Shown here in pieces: positions 24,636-33,379 of a stretch of 64,000 bases of DNA. The stretch comes from Methanosphaerula palustris E1-9c. Lineage in GTDB: Archaea > Halobacteriota > Methanomicrobia > Methanomicrobiales > Methanospirillaceae. The stretch is taken from the NCBI RefSeq assembly GCF_000021965.1, contig NC_011832.1, positions 2,149,242 to 2,213,241 on the forward strand, in the 5' to 3' direction. The position numbers and the translations under genes are program-made. Every line of letters begins with the position of its first letter. The first letter of the stretch is position 1. The notes beneath the pieces are model-generated. The model was not told where the DNA came from and did not search any database. It saw nothing but the letters and a program-made list of their open reading frames with translations.

Positions 24636-25043
24636 TCAGATCACGGTCTGGGCACTGTCCACCGGTTTCTTGTGGCAGATCACGTCGATGACGCCGTGCC
24701 GGACCTGGTAGAAGCTGTGCTGGACATCGATCGGCACCGGCAGGTCGACGGCGGTCACCTGATCGTCCATCACCAGTTTGACCTGTGCAGGCTGGATGTC
24801 CACATAGGGAGCGGACCTGGTCTCTGTCGGGATCGTAGCTGTGATATAGACTTTCTCCCCCGATTCGACCAGTTCATAGGGGACGCGCTCCTCACCCTGA
24901 GATTCTGTCTCCTGCTGCCTCCCACCGGCGATGATCGTGACGCCGATGATCGGCCCGTGCTCTGACTCGGGCAGACTTCTGAGCAGCTGCTCCATGATGC
25001 GAGCAATATTCTGATAGATATCGTCATTTGGATTATTCGGCAT
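24636..25043 (-). CDS. Hsp20-like domain protein, 135 aa
   Basis: The C-terminal two thirds looks like an alpha-crystallin/Hsp20-type beta sandwich, as in GvpH-like archaeal proteins: VPYELVESGEKVYITATIPT and then DDQVTAVDLPVPIDVQ. The N-terminal helix IYQNIARIMEQLLRSLP could oligomerise. I use ATG 25043, with GAGTGG upstream, rather than GTG 25052. It overlaps the regulator gene by 11 bases and is probably controlled by it. Confidence 0.6.
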   Translation of the reverse strand: MPNNPNDDIYQNIARIMEQLLRSLPESEHGPIIGVTIIAGGRQQETESQGEERVPYELVESGEKVYITATIPTETRSAPYVDIQPAQVKLVMDDQVTAVDLPVPIDVQHSFYQVRHGVIDVICHKKPVDSAQTVI

Positions 25044-25653
25044 GTATACCACTCAGGTTATAGGTTGTTCCCTGGTTCTCCACCAGCCCGTTCTTCTTCA
25101 GCCGGGCGAGCGTGCTATTCAATTCTGAGGAGGACATACCGGTCAGCTCCTCGAGACTCTCGAAGGTGAGGTCGTAATGAGAGAGAGCGATCAGGAGATC
25201 GAGATCCCCTTCGTTCTGCAGTATATCCTTACCATACTTAAGCATATCATGTATTTTAAGATCGATATCGCGGTCAATCTGTTCCAGGTTCAGGATCAGG
25301 TTCTCACGGGCACTGATCAGCCGCCGCAGCATCACCAGCCCGTTTCTGAGCACCGCCTGCTGACTCCGCTCTGGCAGAGAGATCAGGTCGTCGCGCCTCT
25401 TCAGGTCGACGCTGAACGTGATGTCATTGAAGAGGAAGTAGTACTTTCGCCTCCGCTCATCCTGGTTGAACGTGATGATCTGCTCCCGCTCCATCATGGC
25501 CAGGTGTTCGATCACCACCTTCGGACTGAGCACGAGCCGGTCCGAGATCTCAGTGACAAAACAGGGCTTCTGACGGAGAAGGTCGATGATCCGCCTTCTG
25601 TTCCTGTTTCCAAGAATATCGAGGAGGCGGGATACTTCCTCTTGGTCGAGCAT
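25033..25653 (-). CDS. ArsR-type winged-helix regulator, 206 aa
   Basis: A DNA-binding repressor: LLDILGNRNRRRIIDLLRQK, then FVTEISDRLVLSPKVVIEHL is the helix-turn-helix, followed by a wing with DERRRKYYF. The C-terminal half is a long helical region (ARENLILNLEQIDRDIDLKI) and a second small winged-helix-like part (LEELTGMSSSELNSTLARL). It is first in a two-gene unit with the Hsp20-like gene, which suggests stress-linked control. Confidence 0.8.
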   Translation of the reverse strand: MLDQEEVSRLLDILGNRNRRRIIDLLRQKPCFVTEISDRLVLSPKVVIEHLAMMEREQIITFNQDERRRKYYFLFNDITFSVDLKRRDDLISLPERSQQAVLRNGLVMLRRLISARENLILNLEQIDRDIDLKIHDMLKYGKDILQNEGDLDLLIALSHYDLTFESLEELTGMSSSELNSTLARLKKNGLVENQGTTYNLSGIHAE

Positions 25654-25700
25654 TATTTACTTTATGTTAGGGAGTATTGTATATAAAAATAGGTGTTGGA

Positions 25701-27173
25701 TCACTCAAACATCCGATAGTTCGGTGCCTCGTCGGTGATCATGATATTGTGCGGGTGACTCTCCCCCATACCCGCGGCAGTGATACGGACGAATGCCCCG
25801 TTCTTCTGCAGGTCCGGGATCGTGGCCGAGCCGGTGTAGCCCATCGATGACCGCAGCCCGCCGACGAGCTGGTAGATCACATCGGAGACGCGACCCACAT
25901 ACGGGGTCGCTCCTTCGACACCCTCGGGAACGAACTTGGTCTTCCCAATCTCCTTCTTCTGGAAGTAACGGTCGCTGGAGACCCCGCTGCTCATCACGCC
26001 CATCGAACCCATACCGCGGTACTGCTTGTACCGTCTCCCCTTGATAGCGATCACGCGGCCAGGAGCCTCATCGGTCCCGGCGAAGAGCGAACCCATCATC
26101 ACGCTGTCGGCGCCGGCGGCGATCGCCTTGGCGACATCGCCGCTGAATCGGACCCCCCCATCAGCGATCACCGGCACACCTGCCTCAGAGGCCACCCCGG
26201 CGACCTCCGCGATCGCGGTGATCTGCGGGATACCGACACCAGCGACGATCCGGGTCGTGCAGATCGAGCCCGGCCCGATCCCAACCTTCAGCCCGTCGAC
26301 CGTGTCGGAGAGGGCCGTGGCAGCCTCAGCGGTCGCAATATTCCCTGCGATCACCTCGGCCGTCGCACTGGCCTTGATGTCGCGAACGGCCTGCACCACC
26401 TTCATGTTATGGCCGTGGGCGCAGTCCACGATCAGAGCGTCGGCATGGACCCCGTCGAGCGCCATCGCCCGTTCGAAGTCGAACGGACCGACCGCCGCAG
26501 CGACGCGGAGATTCCCCAGATCATCCCGGATCGCACGCGGGTACTGCCGCTTCTCCAGGATATCCTGCATCGTGATGATCCCGAGCAACCGCTTCTCGCT
26601 GTTCACCACCGGAAGCCGCTCGACCTTGTTGGTGTACATCACCTCCAGGGCATCGTCGATGTTGATGTTCTCCCCGGTGGTGATCGGCTGCTTGGTCATG
26701 ATCGTCCGAATACTCTCTGCACCCCGCTTGGAGACGATCGCCCGAACGTCCCGCCTGGAGACGATCCCGATGATCCGCTGATCGTCGTCGAGCACCGGCA
26801 CACCGCCGATCCCATGGATATTCATCAGCCGCTCGACATCGGCGACCGTCGACTCGGGAGTGACCGACTGGACGTCCCGCTCGATCAATTCCTCTGCCTG
26901 CTTGACGATGGTGATCTGCCGGATCTCCTCCTCGACGGACATGTTCCGGTGGAGCACCCCAATCCCTCCTTCACGGGCGATCGCGATGGCCATCGTCGAC
27001 TCGGTGACCGTATCCATCGCAGACGAGACCAGGGGAATGTTCAGGGCGATCTTCTTCGAGAACCTCGACCGGACATCGGTCTCCGAGGGCTCCACGTACG
27101 ACGCCGCCGGCTTGAGCAGCACATCGTCAAAGGTCAGAGCCGTCGGGATCTGCAGTTTATCGGCGTATTTCAT
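25701..27173 (-). CDS. guaB: IMP dehydrogenase, 490 aa
   Basis: Catalyses the NAD-dependent oxidation of IMP to XMP in guanine nucleotide synthesis. The barrel carries LTFDDVLLKPA near the start and the catalytic cysteine loop GPGSICTTRIVAG (C305), with the mobile flap around RGMGSMGVM. Two CBS domains occupy about residues 100-205. Full length for the family. ATG 27173 is used; its ATG overlaps the mfnB stop as TGATG, so the two are coupled. The in-frame GTG at 27176 is less likely. Confidence 0.97.
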   Translation of the reverse strand: MKYADKLQIPTALTFDDVLLKPAASYVEPSETDVRSRFSKKIALNIPLVSSAMDTVTESTMAIAIAREGGIGVLHRNMSVEEEIRQITIVKQAEELIERDVQSVTPESTVADVERLMNIHGIGGVPVLDDDQRIIGIVSRRDVRAIVSKRGAESIRTIMTKQPITTGENINIDDALEVMYTNKVERLPVVNSEKRLLGIITMQDILEKRQYPRAIRDDLGNLRVAAAVGPFDFERAMALDGVHADALIVDCAHGHNMKVVQAVRDIKASATAEVIAGNIATAEAATALSDTVDGLKVGIGPGSICTTRIVAGVGIPQITAIAEVAGVASEAGVPVIADGGVRFSGDVAKAIAAGADSVMMGSLFAGTDEAPGRVIAIKGRRYKQYRGMGSMGVMSSGVSSDRYFQKKEIGKTKFVPEGVEGATPYVGRVSDVIYQLVGGLRSSMGYTGSATIPDLQKNGAFVRITAAGMGESHPHNIMITDEAPNYRMFE

Positions 27174-27859
27174 CACCGCACCTCCGCAATCGCCCTGGCG
27201 ACCAGATCCTCGCGGATGGTCGCGTTTCGATCGCCGCCGCAGACCATACCGCGGACACCGATGATCTCCGGATCGATCCTTTTCAGGACCGGGAGATCCT
27301 CGAAGACCAGCGAGCCGGCCAGGGCCGTCCCGAGGCCGGCGTCCCGGTTCATCGCGGTGAACCGGGTCAGCGCCTCTGTGTCCATGAACTCAAAGGTGGA
27401 CCGCCGGTCCTTCCTGCCGGTATCGATCATCGCAAAGTCCGCGCCCGCCGCTGCTGCCAGCGGGGTCATATCGAACGGAGAGATCGTTCCGAGCCGTTCA
27501 TAATCAGAATACGCCGCGATCACCACGTACTTCTCAGGGAAATCATCCTTGACCGCCCGGACGACACCCTCGATCACCTCGGCCGCGGCCGCAGGGTCGT
27601 TGAGCATCAGCCCGACCTTGATGTAATCGGCACCGGCACAGGCCGCCCCGTACGCGGCAAGAGCAGCACCGCCCGGCTTGTTGTCAAAGTCGCCGATTGC
27701 AGCGCTGACCGGTTTCTCGGTCATCGCCTTGATCGCCCTGATCACCCAGGGGAAGTTTGCACCCAGAGATCCCTCTGAGGGCTTCTTCACGTCAATGATA
27801 TCAGCAGCGAGCGAACGCTGAGCCTCCTCAGGACTGCTAGGGCTGACCAGTAATTTCAT
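27173..27859 (-). CDS. mfnB: (5-formylfuran-3-yl)methyl phosphate synthase, 228 aa
   Basis: Makes the furan phosphate precursor of methanofuran from two glyceraldehyde-3-phosphate molecules. The DUF556 barrel is evident from IIDVKKPSEGSLGANFPWVI, which carries the Schiff-base lysine (25-26), plus ADYIKVGL and FAMIDTGRKDRR. The length is normal. It is transcribed with guaB, which overlaps it. A second methanofuran gene, mfnA, lies at 58687. Confidence 0.95.
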   Translation of the reverse strand: MKLLVSPSSPEEAQRSLAADIIDVKKPSEGSLGANFPWVIRAIKAMTEKPVSAAIGDFDNKPGGAALAAYGAACAGADYIKVGLMLNDPAAAAEVIEGVVRAVKDDFPEKYVVIAAYSDYERLGTISPFDMTPLAAAAGADFAMIDTGRKDRRSTFEFMDTEALTRFTAMNRDAGLGTALAGSLVFEDLPVLKRIDPEIIGVRGMVCGGDRNATIREDLVARAIAEVR

Positions 27860-27940
27860 AAAAAGAGAATGACGCTTATCCTAATAGTGGTTCCGCTGGA
27901 ATAGAACCAGTTATCTCGATAAAGGGTCAAATCCTTTACC

Positions 27941-28612
27941 ATGGAACTGATCCTGGCAGTTGATCTCAAGGATGGGCTGGTCGTCCACGGAAAGAGCGGC
28001 AGACGCGACCAGTACGCGCCGCTGACCTGGGGGCCGGCCCCAACAGCAGAGCCTGTCGGGTTCGTCAGGACCCTCCGCCCCGCGTATCTGTACATCGCCG
28101 ACCTGGACCGGATCGAGGGGCGCGGTGATCATGACCGGGAGGTGAAGGATTGTGCCCCCCTGGTGAAGCACTGTTATCTCGACCGCGGGTGCAGGGGACC
28201 GGAGGACTACCTGCAGGTCCCGGGGGTCAGCACCATCGTCGGCACTGAGACCGGCGGAGCCGACCTCGAACGCTACCACGGCGGCTACCTGAGCCTGGAC
28301 ATCAGGGACGGGGGTGTCATCCCCACCGGGACCGACCCAGTCTCCTTCCTGGCCGCGGCCGGCCGGTACTCCTTCGACGGCTGTATCCTGCTGAACATCC
28401 AGGCCGTCGGGACCGAAACCGGACTGGATCGGGATCGCCTGGCCCGGCTGCGAGAGGCCTGCACCGGCCGGCTCTTCTATGGCGGCGGGGTGAAGGGGGA
28501 AGAGGATCTCGATGCCCTGCAGGAAACCGGGTTCGACGGCGCGATCGTGGCCACGGCCGTGCACAAAGGGATCATCCCCCTCGATGCGGTGCGGAGGGGA
28601 CAATGGTCCTGA
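27941..28612 (+). CDS. HisA/HisF-related protein of methanogens, 223 aa
   Basis: A (beta/alpha)8 barrel of the hisA/hisF-related family (TIGR00734 type) found in methanogens. It opens with LILAVDLKDGLVVHGKSG and has YLYIADLDRIEG and YGGGVKGEEDL phosphate-binding loops like HisA. It is not the histidine enzyme itself: the sequence is shorter and the catalytic loops differ. A role in methanogen cofactor synthesis is possible, as it sits next to mfnB, but unproven. The tmk start overlaps its end. Confidence 0.8.
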   Translation: MELILAVDLKDGLVVHGKSGRRDQYAPLTWGPAPTAEPVGFVRTLRPAYLYIADLDRIEGRGDHDREVKDCAPLVKHCYLDRGCRGPEDYLQVPGVSTIVGTETGGADLERYHGGYLSLDIRDGGVIPTGTDPVSFLAAAGRYSFDGCILLNIQAVGTETGLDRDRLARLREACTGRLFYGGGVKGEEDLDALQETGFDGAIVATAVHKGIIPLDAVRRGQWS

Positions 28613-29232
28613 TCACCATCGAAGGGATCGATGGCGCAGGAAAGAGTTCGCTGGTCCGCCGGCTGAAACATTCGCTCGCCGACCTGGACCCGATCTTCAC
28701 CCGGGAACCGGGGTCGACCTGGATCGGGGAGTCGGTCAGGCGCGGGATCGCCGAGGAGATCGATCCGGTGGCAGAGGCGCTCCTCTTTGCAGCTGACCAT
28801 GCGGCTCACATCGCCCGGGTGATCAGACCGGGGCTCGCGAAGAACAGGGTGATCATCTCCGACCGCTACGTCGACAGCCGGTACGCCTACCAGTCGGTGA
28901 TGCTGAAGGGGGTGCTCCCCGACCCCGGCACCTGGCTCCGTCAGGTGCACCAGCACTGGTCGATCGCCCCGGACCTGACCTTTCTGATGGTGCTGCCGGT
29001 CGGCACGGCCCTCGCCCGGATCACCAGGGGACGGCCGAAAAAAGAGCATTTTGAGCAGACCGCCGTGCTCGAAGCCGTGCAGCAGCAGTACCTGGCCCTC
29101 GCCAGGGCCGAACCATCACGGTTCGTGGTGATCGATGCAGAACTGGATCTGGCCGAGGTCCATCATTTCATGGACCAGACCATCCGGGAAGCGGTCAGGC
29201 GGAACGCTGGATCGTCACGATCACATCCCTGA
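28603..29232 (+). CDS. tmk: Thymidylate kinase, 209 aa
   Basis: Phosphorylates dTMP to dTDP. The P-loop is [10 protein letters not shown] (8-17), the DR(Y) motif is [13 protein letters not shown], and the lid region contains [11 protein letters not shown]. It overlaps the HisA/HisF-like gene by 10 bases. Its 3' end overlaps the convergent valS gene by about 38 bases. Confidence 0.95.
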   Translation: MVLITIEGIDGAGKSSLVRRLKHSLADLDPIFTREPGSTWIGESVRRGIAEEIDPVAEALLFAADHAAHIARVIRPGLAKNRVIISDRYVDSRYAYQSVMLKGVLPDPGTWLRQVHQHWSIAPDLTFLMVLPVGTALARITRGRPKKEHFEQTAVLEAVQQQYLALARAEPSRFVVIDAELDLAEVHHFMDQTIREAVRRNAGSSRSHP

Positions 29233-31786
29233 CCGTGATCACATCCACCTGTTCTCCTTCGATCATGTATGAGTAGACCGGGGAGAAGGCGTTCTCCGGC
29301 ACAGCCACCTCGGCGCCGTTCACCTGGATCGTGGCCGGCGGGTGCTCGATCTCCTCTTCCAGCAGGGCCTTCACGGCGTCCATGAATGCACTGGCATCCT
29401 TTCTGAAGGTCTTCCCGATCACGGCCATGTTGAACTTGATATCGGTGATCGCCTGCTCGAGGTCGGCCGGGCCGGTATGCCAGTGCAGATCCGCGTTCAG
29501 GGTCCTGGCGGCGTCTCCGCCGTCGTCGATCGGGTGGGGAACCATCACGGTCACCTTCCCGAGCGGGCCGTTCAGGGCGATGCCGTGATCGTGTTTGTAC
29601 CGCCGGAGTTCACTGACCAGCGCAACCAGGAACTCCCCGTCGGTGAGGGCCTCGGGATCGGTATACGCGTAGGTGACCCAGGGCTGGGCGTGCACCGAGC
29701 CCTCGCCGATCGCTGAGAAGCACTCCTCGGCAAAGTAGGGGATGAACGGAGCCAGCAGCCGGCAGAGGGCATCGAGGGTGGTGGCCAGCGTCGAACAGGC
29801 GCTGTCCCTTCCCTCGCCCTCGGCATACAGCCTCCCCTTCACAAGTTCGATGTACTCGTCGGCCAGCACCTCCCAGGCGAACTCCCGGATGGCCCGGAGT
29901 GCACGGTCGAACTGGTAGGCGTCCATCGCAGCGGTCACCTCAGCGACCGTCGCCGCGAGCTTCGCCGAGAGCCAGCGGTCGGCGAGGACCGTCGGCTCCT
30001 GATGGCGGTACTCGGCACGGTCCAGCTGCATCACCACGAACCGGGTGATGTTCCAGAGTTTGGTCTGGAACCGTGAGGCGGCGACCACATCGTTCCAGTT
30101 GAACATGATATCGGAACCGGTGGCGGCCCCGGCCGCTGCCCACTGCCGGAGGCCGTCGGCTCCGTACTTGCAGATGATCTCCTCAGGGGCGATGATGTTG
30201 CCGCGGCTCTTGGACATCTTGAACCCGTCCTCGCCGAGCACCATCCCGTTGACCAGGATCTCCTCCCAGGGGGCGCCGCCGGTCAGGGCGACCGCACGGA
30301 GGATCGAGTAGAAGGCCCAGGTCCTGATGATGTCATGCCCCTGCGGCCGGATCTGTGCCGGGAAGTGGGCCGGCTTGCCAGTCCCGTCCCACCCGGTCAC
30401 ATTCATCACCGAGATGGACGAGTCCATCCAGGTATCGAGCACATCCTTCTCCCCAATAAAGGTCGTCGACCCGCACTTCGGACACGGGTGAGCAGGGGTG
30501 TCGACGGTCGGATCGATCGGGAGATCGGCCTCCTCAGGCAGGATCATCTCCCCGCAGTCCTTACAGAACCAGACCGGGATCGGCGTTGCAAAGATCCGCT
30601 GCCGGGAGATACACCAGTCCCACTCCATCTTGCCGACCCAGTCCTCCATCCGGAGGAGCATATGCTCGGGGTTCCATTTGACCTGGTGAGCCGCATCGAG
30701 GATCTCCTCCTGGTTGATCTTCACGAACCACTGCCGTTCCGAGAGGATCTCGATCGGGGTCTTGCACCGCCAGCAGGTACCGACCCGCTGCTCGAGCGGC
30801 TCCTGCCGTTTCAGAATTCCGGCCTCGCGCATGGCGTCGAGGACCGCAGCCCGGCACTCCTCGGTCGTCATCCCGCAGAACTTTCCGGCGATGGGGGTCA
30901 TCTTCCCGTGCAGGTCGATGGCCGTCCGGAGATCCAGGTGGTGCTGCTTCCACCAGTGAACGTCCTGCTTGTCCCCGAACGTACAGATCATCACGGCCCC
31001 GGACCCGAACGCAGGGTCGACGGCCTCGTCCTCGATCAGCGGCACCTCATGGCCGAAGAGCGGCACCGTCATCTTCCTGCCGGCCATTCCGGTGTAGCGC
31101 TCGTCCTCGGGGTTGACCGCCACGGCCACGCAGGCCGCCAGCAGTTCAGGCCGGCTCGTCGCGATCTCAAGCCCGTCGAAGTCGAAGAAGTTCAACTTCG
31201 TAGTCCGCTCTTCGTAGGCCACCTCGGCGAAGGCGATCGCCGTCTCGCACCGGGTGCAGTAGTTCACCGGGTGCTCGCTCTGGTAGATATATCCCTTCTT
31301 GAGCATCTGCAGGAACGACATCTGCGTCTTCCGGTAATACTCGGGCTTCATCGTGATGTACTCGTTCGACCAGTCGGTGGTGAAGGCCATCCGCCGCATC
31401 GTCGCCCGCATCTTCTCGATGTTTCCAATTGTCAGCTCCCGGCACATCCGCCGGAACTCCTCGCGGGGTACATCGTTCTTCGTGATCCCGTGGGTCTCCT
31501 CGACCTTCACCTCCGTCGGAAGGCCGTGGCAGTCCCAGCCCTGCGGGAACATTACATTGTACCCGTTCATACGCCGGTACCGCGCGATAAAGTCGATATA
31601 ACACCAGTTCAGCGCATTTCCGATATGGAAGTTCCCGGTCGGGTACGGCGGTGGCGTGTCGATGATGAACTGCGGCTTTGTCGAGGTCGGATCGAAGTAA
31701 TTGGTCTCATCACGCCAGATACGCTGCCATCGCTCTTCCACTTCGATGGCGTCGTACTGCTTTGGGAGTTGAGGTGATGCTGACAT
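29195..31786 (-). CDS. valS: Valyl-tRNA synthetase, 863 aa
   Basis: Class I synthetase. The HIGH motif reads GNFHIGNAL (51-59), an editing domain follows, the zinc-type cysteine pairs are CRWCKTP-like (GTCWRCKTP) and CKDCGE, and the KMSKS motif is FKMSKSRGN. The anticodon-binding domain and a C-terminal part are complete, so the length is normal for archaea. It is convergent with tmk and divergent from the DUF92 gene. Confidence 0.97.
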   Translation of the reverse strand: MSASPQLPKQYDAIEVEERWQRIWRDETNYFDPTSTKPQFIIDTPPPYPTGNFHIGNALNWCYIDFIARYRRMNGYNVMFPQGWDCHGLPTEVKVEETHGITKNDVPREEFRRMCRELTIGNIEKMRATMRRMAFTTDWSNEYITMKPEYYRKTQMSFLQMLKKGYIYQSEHPVNYCTRCETAIAFAEVAYEERTTKLNFFDFDGLEIATSRPELLAACVAVAVNPEDERYTGMAGRKMTVPLFGHEVPLIEDEAVDPAFGSGAVMICTFGDKQDVHWWKQHHLDLRTAIDLHGKMTPIAGKFCGMTTEECRAAVLDAMREAGILKRQEPLEQRVGTCWRCKTPIEILSERQWFVKINQEEILDAAHQVKWNPEHMLLRMEDWVGKMEWDWCISRQRIFATPIPVWFCKDCGEMILPEEADLPIDPTVDTPAHPCPKCGSTTFIGEKDVLDTWMDSSISVMNVTGWDGTGKPAHFPAQIRPQGHDIIRTWAFYSILRAVALTGGAPWEEILVNGMVLGEDGFKMSKSRGNIIAPEEIICKYGADGLRQWAAAGAATGSDIMFNWNDVVAASRFQTKLWNITRFVVMQLDRAEYRHQEPTVLADRWLSAKLAATVAEVTAAMDAYQFDRALRAIREFAWEVLADEYIELVKGRLYAEGEGRDSACSTLATTLDALCRLLAPFIPYFAEECFSAIGEGSVHAQPWVTYAYTDPEALTDGEFLVALVSELRRYKHDHGIALNGPLGKVTVMVPHPIDDGGDAARTLNADLHWHTGPADLEQAITDIKFNMAVIGKTFRKDASAFMDAVKALLEEEIEHPPATIQVNGAEVAVPENAFSPVYSYMIEGEQVDVITVRDVIVTIQRSA

Positions 31787-31923
31787 CTACGCAGCTGTTT
31801 GTTCTTACATGACATATACTGTTCGACAGCTCCTGCCAGCGGATTTATGTCGACGTATCTTCTCTCTTCCTTCCTCGTTCGCGACGACAAAACTCTTTTT
31901 ACTCCAGCGCCAATGATAACGGA

Positions 31924-33189
31924 ATGACAGTACAGCCAGGCGTTCTGCTCGCATCCCTGCTCGGCCTCGTCTGTATTGTACTGGCCCCCGCCCTGCAGGC
32001 TCCCCAGGTCTTTTCCCTGCTGGTGATCCTGGCATTCGGGCTGATCTTTCTCGTCTATACAGAACCGTACCCCTCGCTGCCGATCATCGTGCTGACGATC
32101 CTGTACGGTGCCGGGGTGATCCCGGTCTTCGTCTACTCTGTGACGCTCGGGATCATGATCCTCGGGGAACTGGCCTACCTGATCGGAGAGGGCGAACCGC
32201 TCCTGTCGCAGCAGCGTCCGGCACGCCGGATCAGGCCGGCCGGGAACGAAAAATCGGACGGAAGCGTCCCCAGGGGGTACATCTTCTTCACCATCACGGC
32301 CCTTGCCAGCGGGCTGTTGATCATGGAGTACCTCGGACGTTCCGCCGCCCTGGCCGTGGTGATCGCGGCGATCGTCGGGGTGCTCCTCAAGGCGATCATG
32401 GAGGATCGGGAGGACGCGTTCCTCGTGGAGATGCTCGGGGTCGCAATGACCCTGTACCTCTTCGTCGACCTGAACATCATGGTCGACACCACCCGTCTGC
32501 TGGCGGTCGCGATCATCTGTCTCACGTTCGGGTACTTCGCGTACAGGCTGAAGGCCGCCGACCTGAGCGGGCTCTTCAGCGCTGCGCTGATCGGGATCAT
32601 CCTGATCATCATCGCCGACTTCCGATGGTTCCTGATCATGCTGGTCTTCTTCATCATCGGATCGGTCTGCACCCGGTACAAGTTCGAGTACAAGACCAGG
32701 ATCGGGGTCGAGGAGGCTCACGGGGGGGTCAGGGGATATCGGAATGTCTTCTCCAACGGGATCGTCGGTACCGCGGCCGCGGTCCTCTTCGGGGTGACCG
32801 GGCATCCGATGTTCATCGCTCTCTTCCTGGGGTCGGTCGCGACCGCGGCCGGCGACACCGTGGCCAGTGAGATCGGGGTGACCGGCAAGACGCCGTACCT
32901 GATCACCACCTTCGAACAGGTCCGGCCCGGAACCAACGGCGGGGTCACGATGGTCGGCGAGGCGGCCGCCCTGATCGCCTCGTTCTGCATCGCGCTCGTC
33001 GCCTACCTGTTAGGGGTGGCGGACCCGACGATGGTCGCGGTGGTGACGATCGCCGGGCTGGTCGGCACCAATGTCGACAGTGTCGTCGGCGCCCTCTTTG
33101 AGAATCGGGGGCTGATCGGGAACTCCGGGACCAACCTGTCCGCGACCCTCTCAGGCGGGCTCTTCGCCCTCATCTTCTTCCTCTTCTGA
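31924..33189 (+). CDS. DUF92 integral membrane protein, 421 aa
   Basis: A polytopic membrane protein with about ten hydrophobic spans. The C-terminal half carries the DUF92 signature: GVRGYRNVFSNGIVGTAAAV, DTVASEIGVTGKTPYLIT and GTNGGVTMVGEAAAL, then LVGTNVDSVVGALFE. The family (TIGR00297) is related to phytyl-phosphate and dolichol-type kinases, so a prenyl-lipid kinase role is a reasonable guess. About 180 residues of extra membrane spans precede the DUF92 part. Confidence 0.85.
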   Translation: MTVQPGVLLASLLGLVCIVLAPALQAPQVFSLLVILAFGLIFLVYTEPYPSLPIIVLTILYGAGVIPVFVYSVTLGIMILGELAYLIGEGEPLLSQQRPARRIRPAGNEKSDGSVPRGYIFFTITALASGLLIMEYLGRSAALAVVIAAIVGVLLKAIMEDREDAFLVEMLGVAMTLYLFVDLNIMVDTTRLLAVAIICLTFGYFAYRLKAADLSGLFSAALIGIILIIIADFRWFLIMLVFFIIGSVCTRYKFEYKTRIGVEEAHGGVRGYRNVFSNGIVGTAAAVLFGVTGHPMFIALFLGSVATAAGDTVASEIGVTGKTPYLITTFEQVRPGTNGGVTMVGEAAALIASFCIALVAYLLGVADPTMVAVVTIAGLVGTNVDSVVGALFENRGLIGNSGTNLSATLSGGLFALIFFLF

Positions 33190-33351
33190 TCTCCTCATCC
33201 TCTCCCAATCACACCCAGGGATCCTCTCCAATAATCTTCAGGAGACTGATGATCCCTCGTGCCAGAGTTTCAGCCACGAGGTACCTGAACGATTCGAGGA
33301 CTGGAACCTGATTTGAGGATGGACAACCCCAGAACACGACGTGAATATACT

Positions 33352-33374
33352 AAAAAAAGGAGAGAACACCCTCC
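33352..33374 (-). terminator. Terminator of the first PKD gene
   Basis: On the minus strand GGAG and CTCC can pair around an 8-base loop and are followed by seven T. Poly-T ends of the same kind follow the sister genes near 36246, 38887, 43136 and 45953, sometimes with an AACCGG/CCGGTT stem. The remaining intergenic bases 33190-33351 hold no gene. Confidence 0.4.
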
Positions 33375-33379
33375 CCCTA

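Noticed and set aside
26409-27503. 364-codon plus-strand frame
   Set aside because: Antisense to guaB and mfnB, with no start signal and shadow-like composition.
30335-31777. 480-codon open frame on the plus strand
   Set aside because: It is wholly antisense to valS. Its composition (runs of R, G, D, L, H) is what GC-rich codon bias produces on the other strand.
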